Below are positions 1 through 5,892 of a stretch of DNA of 10,859 nucleotides, one piece after another. Both the position numbers and the translations under genes were made by a program. Origin of the DNA: Ktedonobacter sp. 13_1_20CM_4_53_11. Lineage in GTDB: Bacteria > Chloroflexota > Ktedonobacteria > Ktedonobacterales > Ktedonobacteraceae. The stretch covers positions 1 through 10,859 of the forward strand of contig MNIY01000188.1 of assembly GCA_001919995.1 (NCBI GenBank), written 5' to 3'. A model generated the notes under the pieces. It did not search any database, was not told where the DNA came from, and saw nothing but the letters and a program-made list of their open reading frames with translations. Within the stretch, counting starts at the first letter, position 1; each line of letters starts with the position of its first letter.

Positions 1-1
1 C

Positions 2-1354
2 AAGCAGGTCGTAGCCTATGTCGTAGCAGCCCAGGATCAGGAGGCCGTGGACCAGATGGCGCTGCGCGCCTACCTGCGGGAGCGCTTACCGGAGTACATG
101 GTTCCTTCCCACCTCATGGTGCTCGACGCCCTGCCCTTGTCGGCCAATGGCAAAGTCGATCGACAAGCACTCCTGGCACACAGGCCTGAAGAGGGTGAAC
201 AGCAACCTCACGAGCGAGAACAACCACGTGATCAGATCGAATTGCAACTGCTGCGCATCTGGGAGCGTGTCTTAGAAAGAGGGCCGATCAGTCTCACAGA
301 CAACTTTTTCAGCCTGGGCGGGCACTCGCTCGCCACTCTGCGTCTGCATGCGCAGATCCAGAATGAATTCCAGCGACAGCTACCGCTCGGACTGTTGTTC
401 CAGTATCCAACGATACGCGAGCTGGCACAGATCTTGCGCCAGGAGATCGGCTATGTGCGAGGATCGGCGCTCGTTCCACTGCAACCGCATGGCGCGGGTG
501 CTCCGTTCTTCTGTGTCCATCCGGCAGGGGGCTCGGTCTTCTGCTATCTGGATCTTGTCCGGTACCTGGGCATGAGCTATCCGGTCTATGGCCTCCAGGT
601 TCCTGAGGTGAAGGAGGAGCAAGCGATGGCTTCCGTGGAACAGCTCGCCGCTCACTATATTGCCGCTCTGCAAGCGGTGCAGCCAGAGGGTCCCTACCTG
701 CTGGGTGGATGGTCGGCAGGTGGCACCATTGCCTATGAGATGGCCTGCCAATTGCGTTACCAGGGGCATGAGGTTGCCTTGCTCTGCTTGTTCGATAGCT
801 TTCGCTTTGTACCTTCTGGTCAGCCAACGCAGGAGCACAAACAGGATTCAACGTTCAGAGAGTCTCTCGTGGCGTTGTTGAATGTTGACGAGCAAGAGAT
901 ATCGTGCCTGACAGAGGAGGAACAACTGCGAGCGGCCTATGACGCGCTCAAGCGAGAACTGATACTTCCAGATGGCCTCGACCTGGCTTACGTCCGACGC
1001 TTCATCCACCTCCAGGCCGCTATCATCAAAGCAGTGCGGGCCTATGAACCGCCATGCTCTGATCAACACATTACGCTCATCCGTGTTGAACATGAAGAAG
1101 ACTGCGTGGCTGAAGCTGTGAAGGACGGCCGAGAACCAGCACGTGACAGCACCAATGGGTGGAGTGCAGTGACGACGGCGCGTGTAGATGTGCATACTGT
1201 TCCAGGTACCCATAACGAGATGTTCCGTGAGCCGTACGTGCAAACAGTGGCCTCAACATTACAGTCCTGTCTTGATGAACGGGGTAAAGTCTTAGCACAC
1301 CAGCTGTCCACCACTCCTTTCACAGGTGAAGTGGGCAGGAACTACAGTCTTTGA
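2..1354 (+). CDS. Nonribosomal peptide synthetase, C-terminal fragment (A-domain tail, carrier protein, thioesterase)
   Basis: This is the terminal part of an NRPS that activates an amino acid, carries it on a phosphopantetheine arm and releases the finished peptide. The frame is open from base 2, so the gene begins upstream; about 450 residues are visible. The adenylation-domain tail ends with the core A10 motif NGKVDR, whose Lys is the catalytic lysine of the family. A peptidyl carrier domain follows, with DNFFSLGGHSL; the Ser that takes the phosphopantetheine is encoded at 326-328. The C-terminal alpha/beta-hydrolase thioesterase has GWSAGG (nucleophile Ser at 713-715), an Asp 27 residues later in LFDS, matching the Ser-Asp spacing of the surfactin thioesterase, and a final His in PGTHNEMF. 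The triad is therefore complete. No condensation or epimerisation domain lies in this piece. The last 20 codons lie in a direct repeat that recurs 500 bp downstream. The product cannot be predicted because the specificity pocket is outside the window. Confidence 0.95.
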   Translation, partial: KQVVAYVVAAQDQEAVDQMALRAYLRERLPEYMVPSHLMVLDALPLSANGKVDRQALLAHRPEEGEQQPHEREQPRDQIELQLLRIWERVLERGPISLTDNFFSLGGHSLATLRLHAQIQNEFQRQLPLGLLFQYPTIRELAQILRQEIGYVRGSALVPLQPHGAGAPFFCVHPAGGSVFCYLDLVRYLGMSYPVYGLQVPEVKEEQAMASVEQLAAHYIAALQAVQPEGPYLLGGWSAGGTIAYEMACQLRYQGHEVALLCLFDSFRFVPSGQPTQEHKQDSTFRESLVALLNVDEQEISCLTEEEQLRAAYDALKRELILPDGLDLAYVRRFIHLQAAIIKAVRAYEPPCSDQHITLIRVEHEEDCVAEAVKDGREPARDSTNGWSAVTTARVDVHTVPGTHNEMFREPYVQTVASTLQSCLDERGKVLAHQLSTTPFTGEVGRNYSL

Positions 1355-1369
1355 GGGAGATCCATTCGT
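1293..1369 (+). repeat. Direct repeat, copy 1 (NRPS 3' end)
   Basis: About 77 bp covering the last 20 codons and stop of the NRPS, plus a short tail. It matches 1793-1869 at about 70 of 77 positions by hand alignment, with no gaps. The distance between copies is exactly 500 bp. The copies bracket the 111-aa small gene. Confidence 0.95.
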
Positions 1370-1380
1370 ATCCATTGAAT

Positions 1381-1398
1381 ATCGTGAAGAAAGGAGTT
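1381..1398 (+). promoter_or_regulatory. Ribosome-binding leader shared with mbtH, copy 1
   Basis: The 18-mer ATCGTGAAGAAAGGAGTT contains a strong AAAGGAG Shine-Dalgarno sequence and lies 6 nt before the ATG at 1405. The identical 18-mer, again 6 nt before an ATG, precedes mbtH at 2456-2473. This fixes the start of the small gene at 1405 rather than at the upstream in-frame start at 1351. Confidence 0.85.
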
Positions 1399-1404
1399 TG
1401 TTTC

Positions 1405-1740
1405 ATGAATAAACTAGTGCAAAGCCTCACAGAGGGCGATCACCCGGTGACTGTGGGTGGTTCTCAACCCTCTTTGGAAGATTTTCGGAAACGCGTTCAA
1501 GACATGGAGTATGTCCTTATCAAATTTCCAGAGACACGGGGAGGCACTGAACTTGGCATAAGGATCGATAAAAACGCCACCGATCTTAGTCAAGCCGATT
1601 TTGAGCAAGGGACTGGGGTTGCTCATATCGAAGGAACACTGACCCTGGACTACGTCAAGGTGCGCTGTGTTGCCGATATTGAGCTAGAAACCTTGTATGG
1701 AACAGGGCATCTTGTGGCACTGGAAGAGATTCACACATAG
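1405..1740 (+). CDS. Small protein of unknown function in the NRPS locus (111 aa)
   Basis: I do not recognise this protein. It is about 111 residues, acidic and soluble-looking, with no signal peptide or membrane segment. It begins MNKLVQSLTEG. The middle has a TRGGTELGIRID stretch and the C-terminal third alternates hydrophobic and polar residues (around GTLTLDYVKVRC and LETLYGTGHLVALEE), which suggests mainly beta structure. The start at 1405 is chosen because AAAGGAG sits at a good distance and the same leader serves mbtH. It lies 50 bp after the NRPS stop on the same strand and is probably co-transcribed with it. Its position between two copies of a repeat suggests it arrived, or was boxed in, by a rearrangement. 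A role as an accessory protein of the NRPS is only inferred from location. Confidence 0.75.
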   Translation: MNKLVQSLTEGDHPVTVGGSQPSLEDFRKRVQDMEYVLIKFPETRGGTELGIRIDKNATDLSQADFEQGTGVAHIEGTLTLDYVKVRCVADIELETLYGTGHLVALEEIHT

Positions 1741-1741
1741 G

Positions 1742-1780
1742 ATCAGAGAGTCAGTCTGATATTGCCTGTCTGGATAGGCA
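1742..1780 (+). other. Two small tandem hairpins after the 111-aa gene
   Basis: Directly after the stop codon, ATCAGA (1742-1747) pairs with TCTGAT (1755-1760) around a 7-nt loop, and TGCCT (1763-1767) pairs with AGGCA (1776-1780). Neither is followed by a T-run, so a terminator or processing role is uncertain. Confidence 0.3.
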
Positions 1781-1792
1781 TTGATCAGGAAG

Positions 1793-1869
1793 TAGCACAT
1801 CAGCTGTCCACCACTCCTTTCACAGGTGAGGTGGGCAGCATCGACAGTCTTTGAGGGAGACCCCTTCGT
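1793..1869 (+). repeat. Direct repeat, copy 2 (relic of an NRPS thioesterase 3' end)
   Basis: This copy still reads, in the equivalent frame, AHQLSTTPFTGEV...SL followed by a stop, like the end of the NRPS at 1295-1354. Nothing upstream of it resembles the rest of the thioesterase. It ends within about 10 bp of the point where transposase-like sequence starts, so its right edge is probably a rearrangement junction. Confidence 0.9.
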
Positions 1870-1874
1870 GTCAC

Positions 1875-2300
1875 TCAGCTGACTGGCAGTTGCGATGCTC
1901 TGAAGCGTTCGATCATGCACTCTGCCAGCTGCTGCCTGGTCTGGAACGTCACCTGCTCGGGCACGCCTGCCTGCGCGTCGCTTCGCGTCTTGCGTCCATT
2001 CCTTGGGCAAGTACAGTTCCCGGTCCACCAACACCTCTCCGAATGCGCCAGCATAGGTCGGGAACACCCCGATCTGGCAATTGGCCGTCTTGCCTGCCAT
2101 TCCCGTGTACTGCGCCGAAACTCCCACCGATTTCTGGCCTTCTTTCGAGATCCGCTGGTTTCATCGATCGCCAGTACCGCCTCGGGATCGTCCAGGCGCT
2201 CCTTGACGTAGTCCGGGGATTCTTTTCCTTCGAGAGCACATGGCAAATGCTGCAAAGCCATGAGGTCATGGACCTGGCTCGCACATATTGTGGAGAGTAT
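1875..2300 (-). pseudogene. Decayed IS701-family transposase fragment
   Basis: On the minus strand the fragments line up in order with the core of IS701-type DDE transposases. First comes DYVKERLDDPEAVLAIDET (first acidic block, roughly 2150-2240). In another frame follow GVSAQYTGMAGKTANCQIG and VLVDRELYLPKEW (roughly 1990-2125). Back in the first frame come GVPEQVTF and MIERFRASQLPVS, ending in a stop at 1875. At least two frameshifts are needed to join them. About 140 residues of a protein normally near 400 remain: the N-terminal part and everything after the middle are missing, so it cannot be active. No terminal inverted repeats or target duplication were identified. The open frame that runs from 2441 to 1875 on this strand is not a gene in itself; it is part of this relic plus non-coding sequence. 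Confidence 0.85.
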
Positions 2301-2340
2301 GCGAGCAGTACCTTCGCAGTGGGAACATGGACATGGAGAA

Positions 2341-2358
2341 CTACCCTCGGCAGGGTAG
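2341..2358. other. Perfect 7-bp hairpin between the transposase relic and mbtH
   Basis: CTACCCT pairs with AGGGTAG around a CGGC loop. A second short palindrome (TGTCA...TGACA) follows near 2381-2395. Both lie in the stretch 2301-2455, which has no gene. They could be remains of the insertion-element end or of an older leader; there is no T-run to call a terminator. Confidence 0.3.
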
Positions 2359-2455
2359 AAACCGTTTAGAAACATCCCCTTGTCAGGGCATGACAAATCC
2401 TGTGGTGCGCAGTATTCTTCATTTAATAAGACAAGCTTCAAAAGAAAGAGCGCTG

Positions 2456-2473
2456 ATCGTGAAGAAAGGAGTT
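2456..2473 (+). promoter_or_regulatory. Ribosome-binding leader of mbtH, copy 2
   Basis: The same 18-mer as at 1381-1398, with AAAGGAG, ends 6 nt before the mbtH ATG at 2480. It supports that start over upstream in-frame codons. Confidence 0.85.
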
Positions 2474-2479
2474 ACGCAC

Positions 2480-2698
2480 ATGCCACGAGATGAAGAAGAA
2501 GACCAGAGGGTTTATAAGGTGGTCGTCAACGACGAGGAACAATATTCGATCTGGTTTGCTGACCGCCCATCTCCTCTGGGCTGGCGGGAAGTAGGCAAAG
2601 AGGGACCCAAGGGCGAATGCCTGGCCTATATCAAGGAAGTCTGGACCGATATGCGACCACTCAGCCTGCGCAAACAGATGGCGCAACGAGCTGGCTAG
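2480..2698 (+). CDS. mbtH: MbtH-like protein (NRPS adenylation-domain chaperone)
   Basis: MbtH-like proteins are small (about 70 residues) cytoplasmic partners that bind NRPS adenylation domains and are often needed for their folding or activity. The 72-residue product shows the family pattern: [13 protein letters not shown] near residues 14-26, then PLGW with the conserved Trp, a Gly-rich turn ([10 protein letters not shown]), and the closing [15 protein letters not shown] with two further family features, the Trp and the RPLSLR-type tail. Length is normal. The start at 2480 has AAAGGAG upstream and gives the expected N-terminus. It lies downstream of the NRPS on the same strand, separated from it by the 111-aa gene and the transposase relic, and probably serves the NRPS at the left edge. 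Confidence 0.95.
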   Translation: MPRDEEEDQRVYKVVVNDEEQYSIWFADRPSPLGWREVGKEGPKGECLAYIKEVWTDMRPLSLRKQMAQRAG

Positions 2699-2710
2699 CA
2701 TGAGAGCTAC

Positions 2711-2757
2711 AGGGTCCTGCTGCCGCCAGCAGGCCTTGAGAAGGAAGAGCAGACCCT
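2711..2757 (+). other. Mutually exclusive hairpins between mbtH and the 90-aa gene
   Basis: CCTGCTG (2716-2722) pairs perfectly with CAGCAGG (2727-2733). Alternatively AGGGTCCTGCT (2711-2721) pairs with AGCAGACCCT (2748-2757) with one bulged base. The two structures share bases and cannot form together. This could be an attenuation or processing site, or chance in a GC-rich spacer. Confidence 0.3.
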
Positions 2758-2807
2758 ACTGCTCATGGTATTCGCTGTTGTTCATCAGCAGCACTTGAGG
2801 AGGATCT

Positions 2808-3080
2808 ATGATGCGAACATATTGTAAGGCGTATCACTTGAAAGATCTCAGACAATTTCCCGGCTGGAGCGAGGGAGCCAAAGAAGATGAAGCCCATCTC
2901 GCTGACGAGGACGTCGTCTACCTCTGGGATGATTTCACGGTCGTCAAGACCCCGGTCAGTCCCGAGCCGGACATGCTGTGGGATCAGGCGACCCCTGATT
3001 GGCAGGAGTTTTGTCAGACGACGTTACGGTTTGAAATCCCCGAGGACCTGCGCTACGCCTACGAGGAATCCAAGGGGTAG
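2808..3080 (+). CDS. Small protein of unknown function, NRPS locus (90 aa)
   Basis: I cannot name a family for this product. It is 90 residues, acidic, rich in aromatic residues (several Trp, Tyr and Phe) and has no membrane segment or signal peptide. Recognisable stretches are TYCKAYHLKDLRQFPGW at the N-terminus, DVVYLWDDFTVV in the middle and WQEFCQTTLRFEIPEDL near the end; the clean, ordered composition argues that it is a real folded protein. GAGGAGG at 2797-2803 is a strong Shine-Dalgarno sequence; the second of two adjacent ATGs (2811) has the better spacing, so the first residue is uncertain. It sits 109 bp after mbtH and before the type II thioesterase, all on one strand, which suggests a part in the peptide pathway, but the sequence shows no catalytic motif. 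Confidence 0.8.
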   Translation: MMRTYCKAYHLKDLRQFPGWSEGAKEDEAHLADEDVVYLWDDFTVVKTPVSPEPDMLWDQATPDWQEFCQTTLRFEIPEDLRYAYEESKG

Positions 3081-3296
3081 GACAGGGTCCTTGCAGAGGG
3101 GGTGATGCCTGCAACGAGTCTGGCGCGTGATGCGGCTCAACCGGCTTCACCCTGGACATTTGAGGATAAGAACCGTTCAGTTGGGCAAAACGCAGGAGAT
3201 CGAAGGCTCGGTGATCCGGGTGAGTCGTGGCTGCGCCAGAGAATTGCGTATCAGACCACAAGATCGAATGAAATCAATGAAAGGGAAAGATGGATA

Positions 3297-4094
3297 ATGA
3301 TCATCACGAAACCTACCTCTAGCTCATGGATCGACTATCTCAAGCCGAATCCGCGTGCCAACGTTCGCCTGTTCTGCTTTCCATATGCGGGGGGTGGTGC
3401 ATCGATATTTCGTACCTGGGCGAATGATGTACCAACAGGTGTGGAGGTCTGTCCTGTCCAGCTTCCTGGTCGAGAAAGTCGCCTGATAGAACAACCATTT
3501 ACCAGGCTTTCATCCCTCGTTCAAGCACTGGCACAGGCCATTTCTCCTTATCTCGACGTGCCATTCGCTTTTTTCGGTCATAGTATGGGCGCGCTAATAA
3601 GTTTCGAACTGGCTCGTGAGCTTCGCAGACAAAACAGGCCTGGCCCATTTCACTTGTTTGTCTCCGGTCACCGTGCTCCTGAGTTACCGCCTCGACGTCG
3701 GCCTATCCACCAATTAGCTGATGCAGCGTTTAAGGCGGAACTGGATGGTTTGCACGGGACACCTAAAGAGGTTCTGCAAAATGCGGAGTTAATGGAACTA
3801 CTCTTACCTCTTTTGCGAGCTGATTTTGCAGTCTGTGAGACGTATAACTACTCTCCTGAGACTCCACTGAATTGCTCTATCTCCGCTTTCGGAGGCCTAC
3901 AGGACAAAGAAGTAAGCTATCAGGATCTTGAAAAGTGGCAGGATCAAACTTACCGCTCTTTCACGCTTCGAAGGCTTCCTGGTAACCATTTCTTCGTGCA
4001 TAGTGCTCGAGAGCTTCTCCTGGAGGGGGTATTCAAGGACCTGACGATGCTTACGCATGGATTAACCGGGACCAATGCTTATGTCAGGTATTAA
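3297..4094 (+). CDS. Type II thioesterase (stand-alone, NRPS proofreading)
   Basis: Type II thioesterases are cytoplasmic alpha/beta hydrolases that remove wrong acyl groups from carrier proteins and so restore stalled NRPS or PKS lines. The 265-residue product has the GrsT-like layout: RLFCFPYAGGGASIF (residues 24-38), VQLPGRESRL (54-63), the nucleophile motif GHSMGA with Ser96, the VSGHRAPELP segment (122-131), an Asp203 in GGLQDKEV as likely acid, and His231 in LPGNHFF. The triad is complete and the length usual. The frame is open further up to 3102, which would add 65 residues, but those look unlike the family and the ATG at 3297 follows an AAAGGGAAAG purine tract. It stands between the 90-aa gene and the exporter and most likely serves the NRPS at the left edge. 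Confidence 0.93.
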   Translation: MIITKPTSSSWIDYLKPNPRANVRLFCFPYAGGGASIFRTWANDVPTGVEVCPVQLPGRESRLIEQPFTRLSSLVQALAQAISPYLDVPFAFFGHSMGALISFELARELRRQNRPGPFHLFVSGHRAPELPPRRRPIHQLADAAFKAELDGLHGTPKEVLQNAELMELLLPLLRADFAVCETYNYSPETPLNCSISAFGGLQDKEVSYQDLEKWQDQTYRSFTLRRLPGNHFFVHSARELLLEGVFKDLTMLTHGLTGTNAYVRY

Positions 4095-4111
4095 TTCTTC
4101 ATGGGGCTTTC

Positions 4112-4128
4112 CGCCAGTAGATCTGGCG
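4112..4128 (+). terminator. Possible weak terminator hairpin after the type II thioesterase
   Basis: CGCCAG pairs with CTGGCG around a TAGAT loop, 18 bp after the stop codon. Only two T's follow, so it may be a processing stem rather than a true terminator. Confidence 0.3.
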
Positions 4129-4225
4129 TTGTCGAGCAATGACATCCATGTCTGGTACGCCTCTCTTGACCAACCAGTATAGTGATGCGGAAGCGGCGGT
4201 CCATTAAGCACAATGGAGAAGTACT

Positions 4226-5746
4226 ATGAAGAATAGTTCAGCGACACCTGAAACCTCTACCGAGAGACCTGAAATCTCTACCAAGAGACCTAACTTGCTC
4301 ATCAATCGCAATTTCGCCTTGCTCTGGAGCGGACAAATCATCTCTATTGTCGGTGATTTCGTCTTTGATACGATCCTCATTCTCTGGATTGCGACGCTGA
4401 TTGCACAAGGGCAGTCATGGGCACCGCTTGCGGTGAGTGGTATTCTTCTGTCTGCCTCTCTGCCTGTGTTCATTATCGGACCCATCGCCGGGGTCTTCGT
4501 TGACCGCTGGAACAAGCGCCGGACAATGCTTTGGATGGATGCCCTTCGGGCCATCCTCATTTTATTGCTCTTACTGCCAGCCGGCATCTTGCCTTTGCCA
4601 TTCTTAGTCGCTAGTCGACTTCCCATATTCTGGCAGCTTGGTCTTATCTATAGTACGGTCTTCCTTACAAGTGCCTGTACCCAGTTCTTCGGACCAGCTA
4701 TTTTTGCCCTTATTGGTGACATTGTGGATGAGCCTCATCGTGCGCGTGCAACCGGACTGACACAGCTAATAGCAAGTCTCGGCACGATCATCGGTCCCTC
4801 GTTGGCTACGCTTCTCTTCTTCAAAGCGGGAGTGCAATGGGCACTTCTATTGAATGCACTCTCGTTTGTGGTCTCGTTCCTGGCCATTCTAGCTATACGC
4901 CCCCCCCAGACAGTGGTGAGTGGAGAACTAGAGAGTCAAGGCAACTTCCTCCGTGAGTTCGGCCAGGGAATACGCTTCTATGCAGGCAATCGTGTCCTGA
5001 TGACAATTCTCATTTCAGTTACTTTAGTTATGGCCGGTGCAGGTGCACTCAACGCACTCGGCATTTTCTTTGTTACCCACAACCTGCATACGCCTGTAAG
5101 TTTTTTTGGTTTCTTGAGCAGCGTCTTAGGAGCAGGGGCAGTTGTTGGTGCAGTCCTTGCCAGTGCGTTCGCCCAACGTCTTGGGTTAAAGAGAACATTT
5201 TGGCTTTCACTTTTGGCAGCAGGTGTACTTGTCTTAGTGTATGCTCGATTGACAAATCTTGTCCCGGCAATGGTGGTGCTTTTCCTGCTTGGATTGGTAA
5301 CCACAGCGGTCGACGTAGCAGCTGGACCACTGGTGTTAGATGTAACGCCGCGAGAACTCGTTGGGCGTGTCGCAGCATTGCTCAACCCGGCCCTTACCCT
5401 GGTTACAATGCTTTCTGTTGCTGCCGCGGGCTACCTGTATAGTACCGTGCTGCAGAGCTTTCACGCAACGCTGGTCGGCATTACATTCGGTCCTATAGAT
5501 ACAATCTTCACAGTAACGGGTATTCTTGTTGTTGCCGGTGGATTGTATGCGATGGTCAATCTGCGTGGGGTAATACTCAATACGGAAACTGAACCTTCAT
5601 CAGAAGCGCTAAAGGAGGAAGATCAGGAGGCAAAGGAGGAAGATCAGGGCCTTTTAATAGTCAGAGCCCTCCGCCTAAGAATGAAAGAACTACGCGAGGA
5701 CGAGCCGCCTATATACGCGTCAAAGAACGGATATAGGAGACCCTGA
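4226..5746 (+). CDS. Major facilitator superfamily exporter
   Basis: This is a membrane transporter of 506 residues, probably a proton-driven exporter of the drug/siderophore-efflux type (MFS_3, like EntS or macrolide efflux proteins). After a hydrophilic N-terminus of about 25 residues, NRNFALLWSGQIISIVGDF opens the first helix; about 12 hydrophobic segments follow to near residue 455. The loop after helix 2 carries the MFS signature in GVFVDRWNKRR (near residue 90), and a second, related one lies around DVTPRELVGRVAAL (near 380). The C-terminal 55 residues are highly charged. The start has GGAGAAG 9 nt upstream. Both ends of the gene carry in-frame 21-bp tandem duplications. Following the NRPS, MbtH and thioesterase, it likely exports the peptide or protects the producer; the substrate is unknown. 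The frame stays open after the stop for another 49 codons. Confidence 0.9.
   Translation: MKNSSATPETSTERPEISTKRPNLLINRNFALLWSGQIISIVGDFVFDTILILWIATLIAQGQSWAPLAVSGILLSASLPVFIIGPIAGVFVDRWNKRRTMLWMDALRAILILLLLLPAGILPLPFLVASRLPIFWQLGLIYSTVFLTSACTQFFGPAIFALIGDIVDEPHRARATGLTQLIASLGTIIGPSLATLLFFKAGVQWALLLNALSFVVSFLAILAIRPPQTVVSGELESQGNFLREFGQGIRFYAGNRVLMTILISVTLVMAGAGALNALGIFFVTHNLHTPVSFFGFLSSVLGAGAVVGAVLASAFAQRLGLKRTFWLSLLAAGVLVLVYARLTNLVPAMVVLFLLGLVTTAVDVAAGPLVLDVTPRELVGRVAALLNPALTLVTMLSVAAAGYLYSTVLQSFHATLVGITFGPIDTIFTVTGILVVAGGLYAMVNLRGVILNTETEPSSEALKEEDQEAKEEDQGLLIVRALRLRMKELREDEPPIYASKNGYRRP
4250..4291 (+). repeat. Two-copy 21-bp tandem repeat in the exporter N-terminus
   Basis: The units 4250-4270 and 4271-4291 match at 19 of 21 bases and encode ETSTERP then EISTKRP, seven codons each, just before the first membrane helix. 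Confidence 0.85.
5611..5648 (+). repeat. 21-bp-period repeat in the exporter C-terminal tail
   Basis: The 17-mer AAAGGAGGAAGATCAGG occurs at 5611-5627 and 5632-5648, so the period is 21 bp (seven codons). It encodes KEEDQEA-KEEDQ in the charged tail. It also contains AAAGGAGG, an excellent internal Shine-Dalgarno-like sequence, but no start codon at a useful distance opens a gene. Confidence 0.85.
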
Positions 5747-5767
5747 GATTATCCATCAAGGACAACT

Positions 5768-5834
5768 GGAGTTGCGAGTAGATCACCGAAGGTAACACCA
5801 ACATCCAGTGGAGTTGCGAGGAAATTGCCGAAGG
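5768..5834 (+). repeat. Imperfect 42-bp-period repeat before the DAHP synthase gene
   Basis: The 25-bp segments 5768-5792 and 5810-5834 match at 21 of 25 positions with a 42-bp period. In the frame of the exporter gene they read GVASRSPK and GVARKLPK. They fill much of the 146-bp spacer between the exporter stop and the next start. Whether they are a DNA or RNA element or the relic of a protein tail cannot be decided by eye. Confidence 0.65.
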
Positions 5835-5892
5835 CCCCAAAAGTTCTCACCAACTTGCTCTCTATCATTTCAAACCAAAGGAGCAACTTTTC

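Noticed and set aside
309..851. Minus-strand open frame of 180 codons inside the NRPS gene
   Set aside because: It lies wholly opposite a convincing NRPS coding region, has low-complexity Arg/Pro/Ser-rich content and resembles no protein.
1875..2441. Minus-strand 188-codon frame as an intact gene
   Set aside because: Its first third is unlike any transposase and its middle loses the family pattern, which continues in another frame; it is part of a frameshifted relic.
3102..3296. Thioesterase start at 3102
   Set aside because: The added 65 residues do not look like the family, and the ATG at 3297 gives a normal type II thioesterase N-terminus.
4166..4190. Promoter before the exporter (TTGACC and TATAGT)
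   Set aside because: The two boxes are only about 6 bp apart, far short of the 16-18 bp needed.
5768..5834. CRISPR-like repeats
   Set aside because: Only two imperfect 25-bp units at 42-bp spacing, with no further units and no cas genes.
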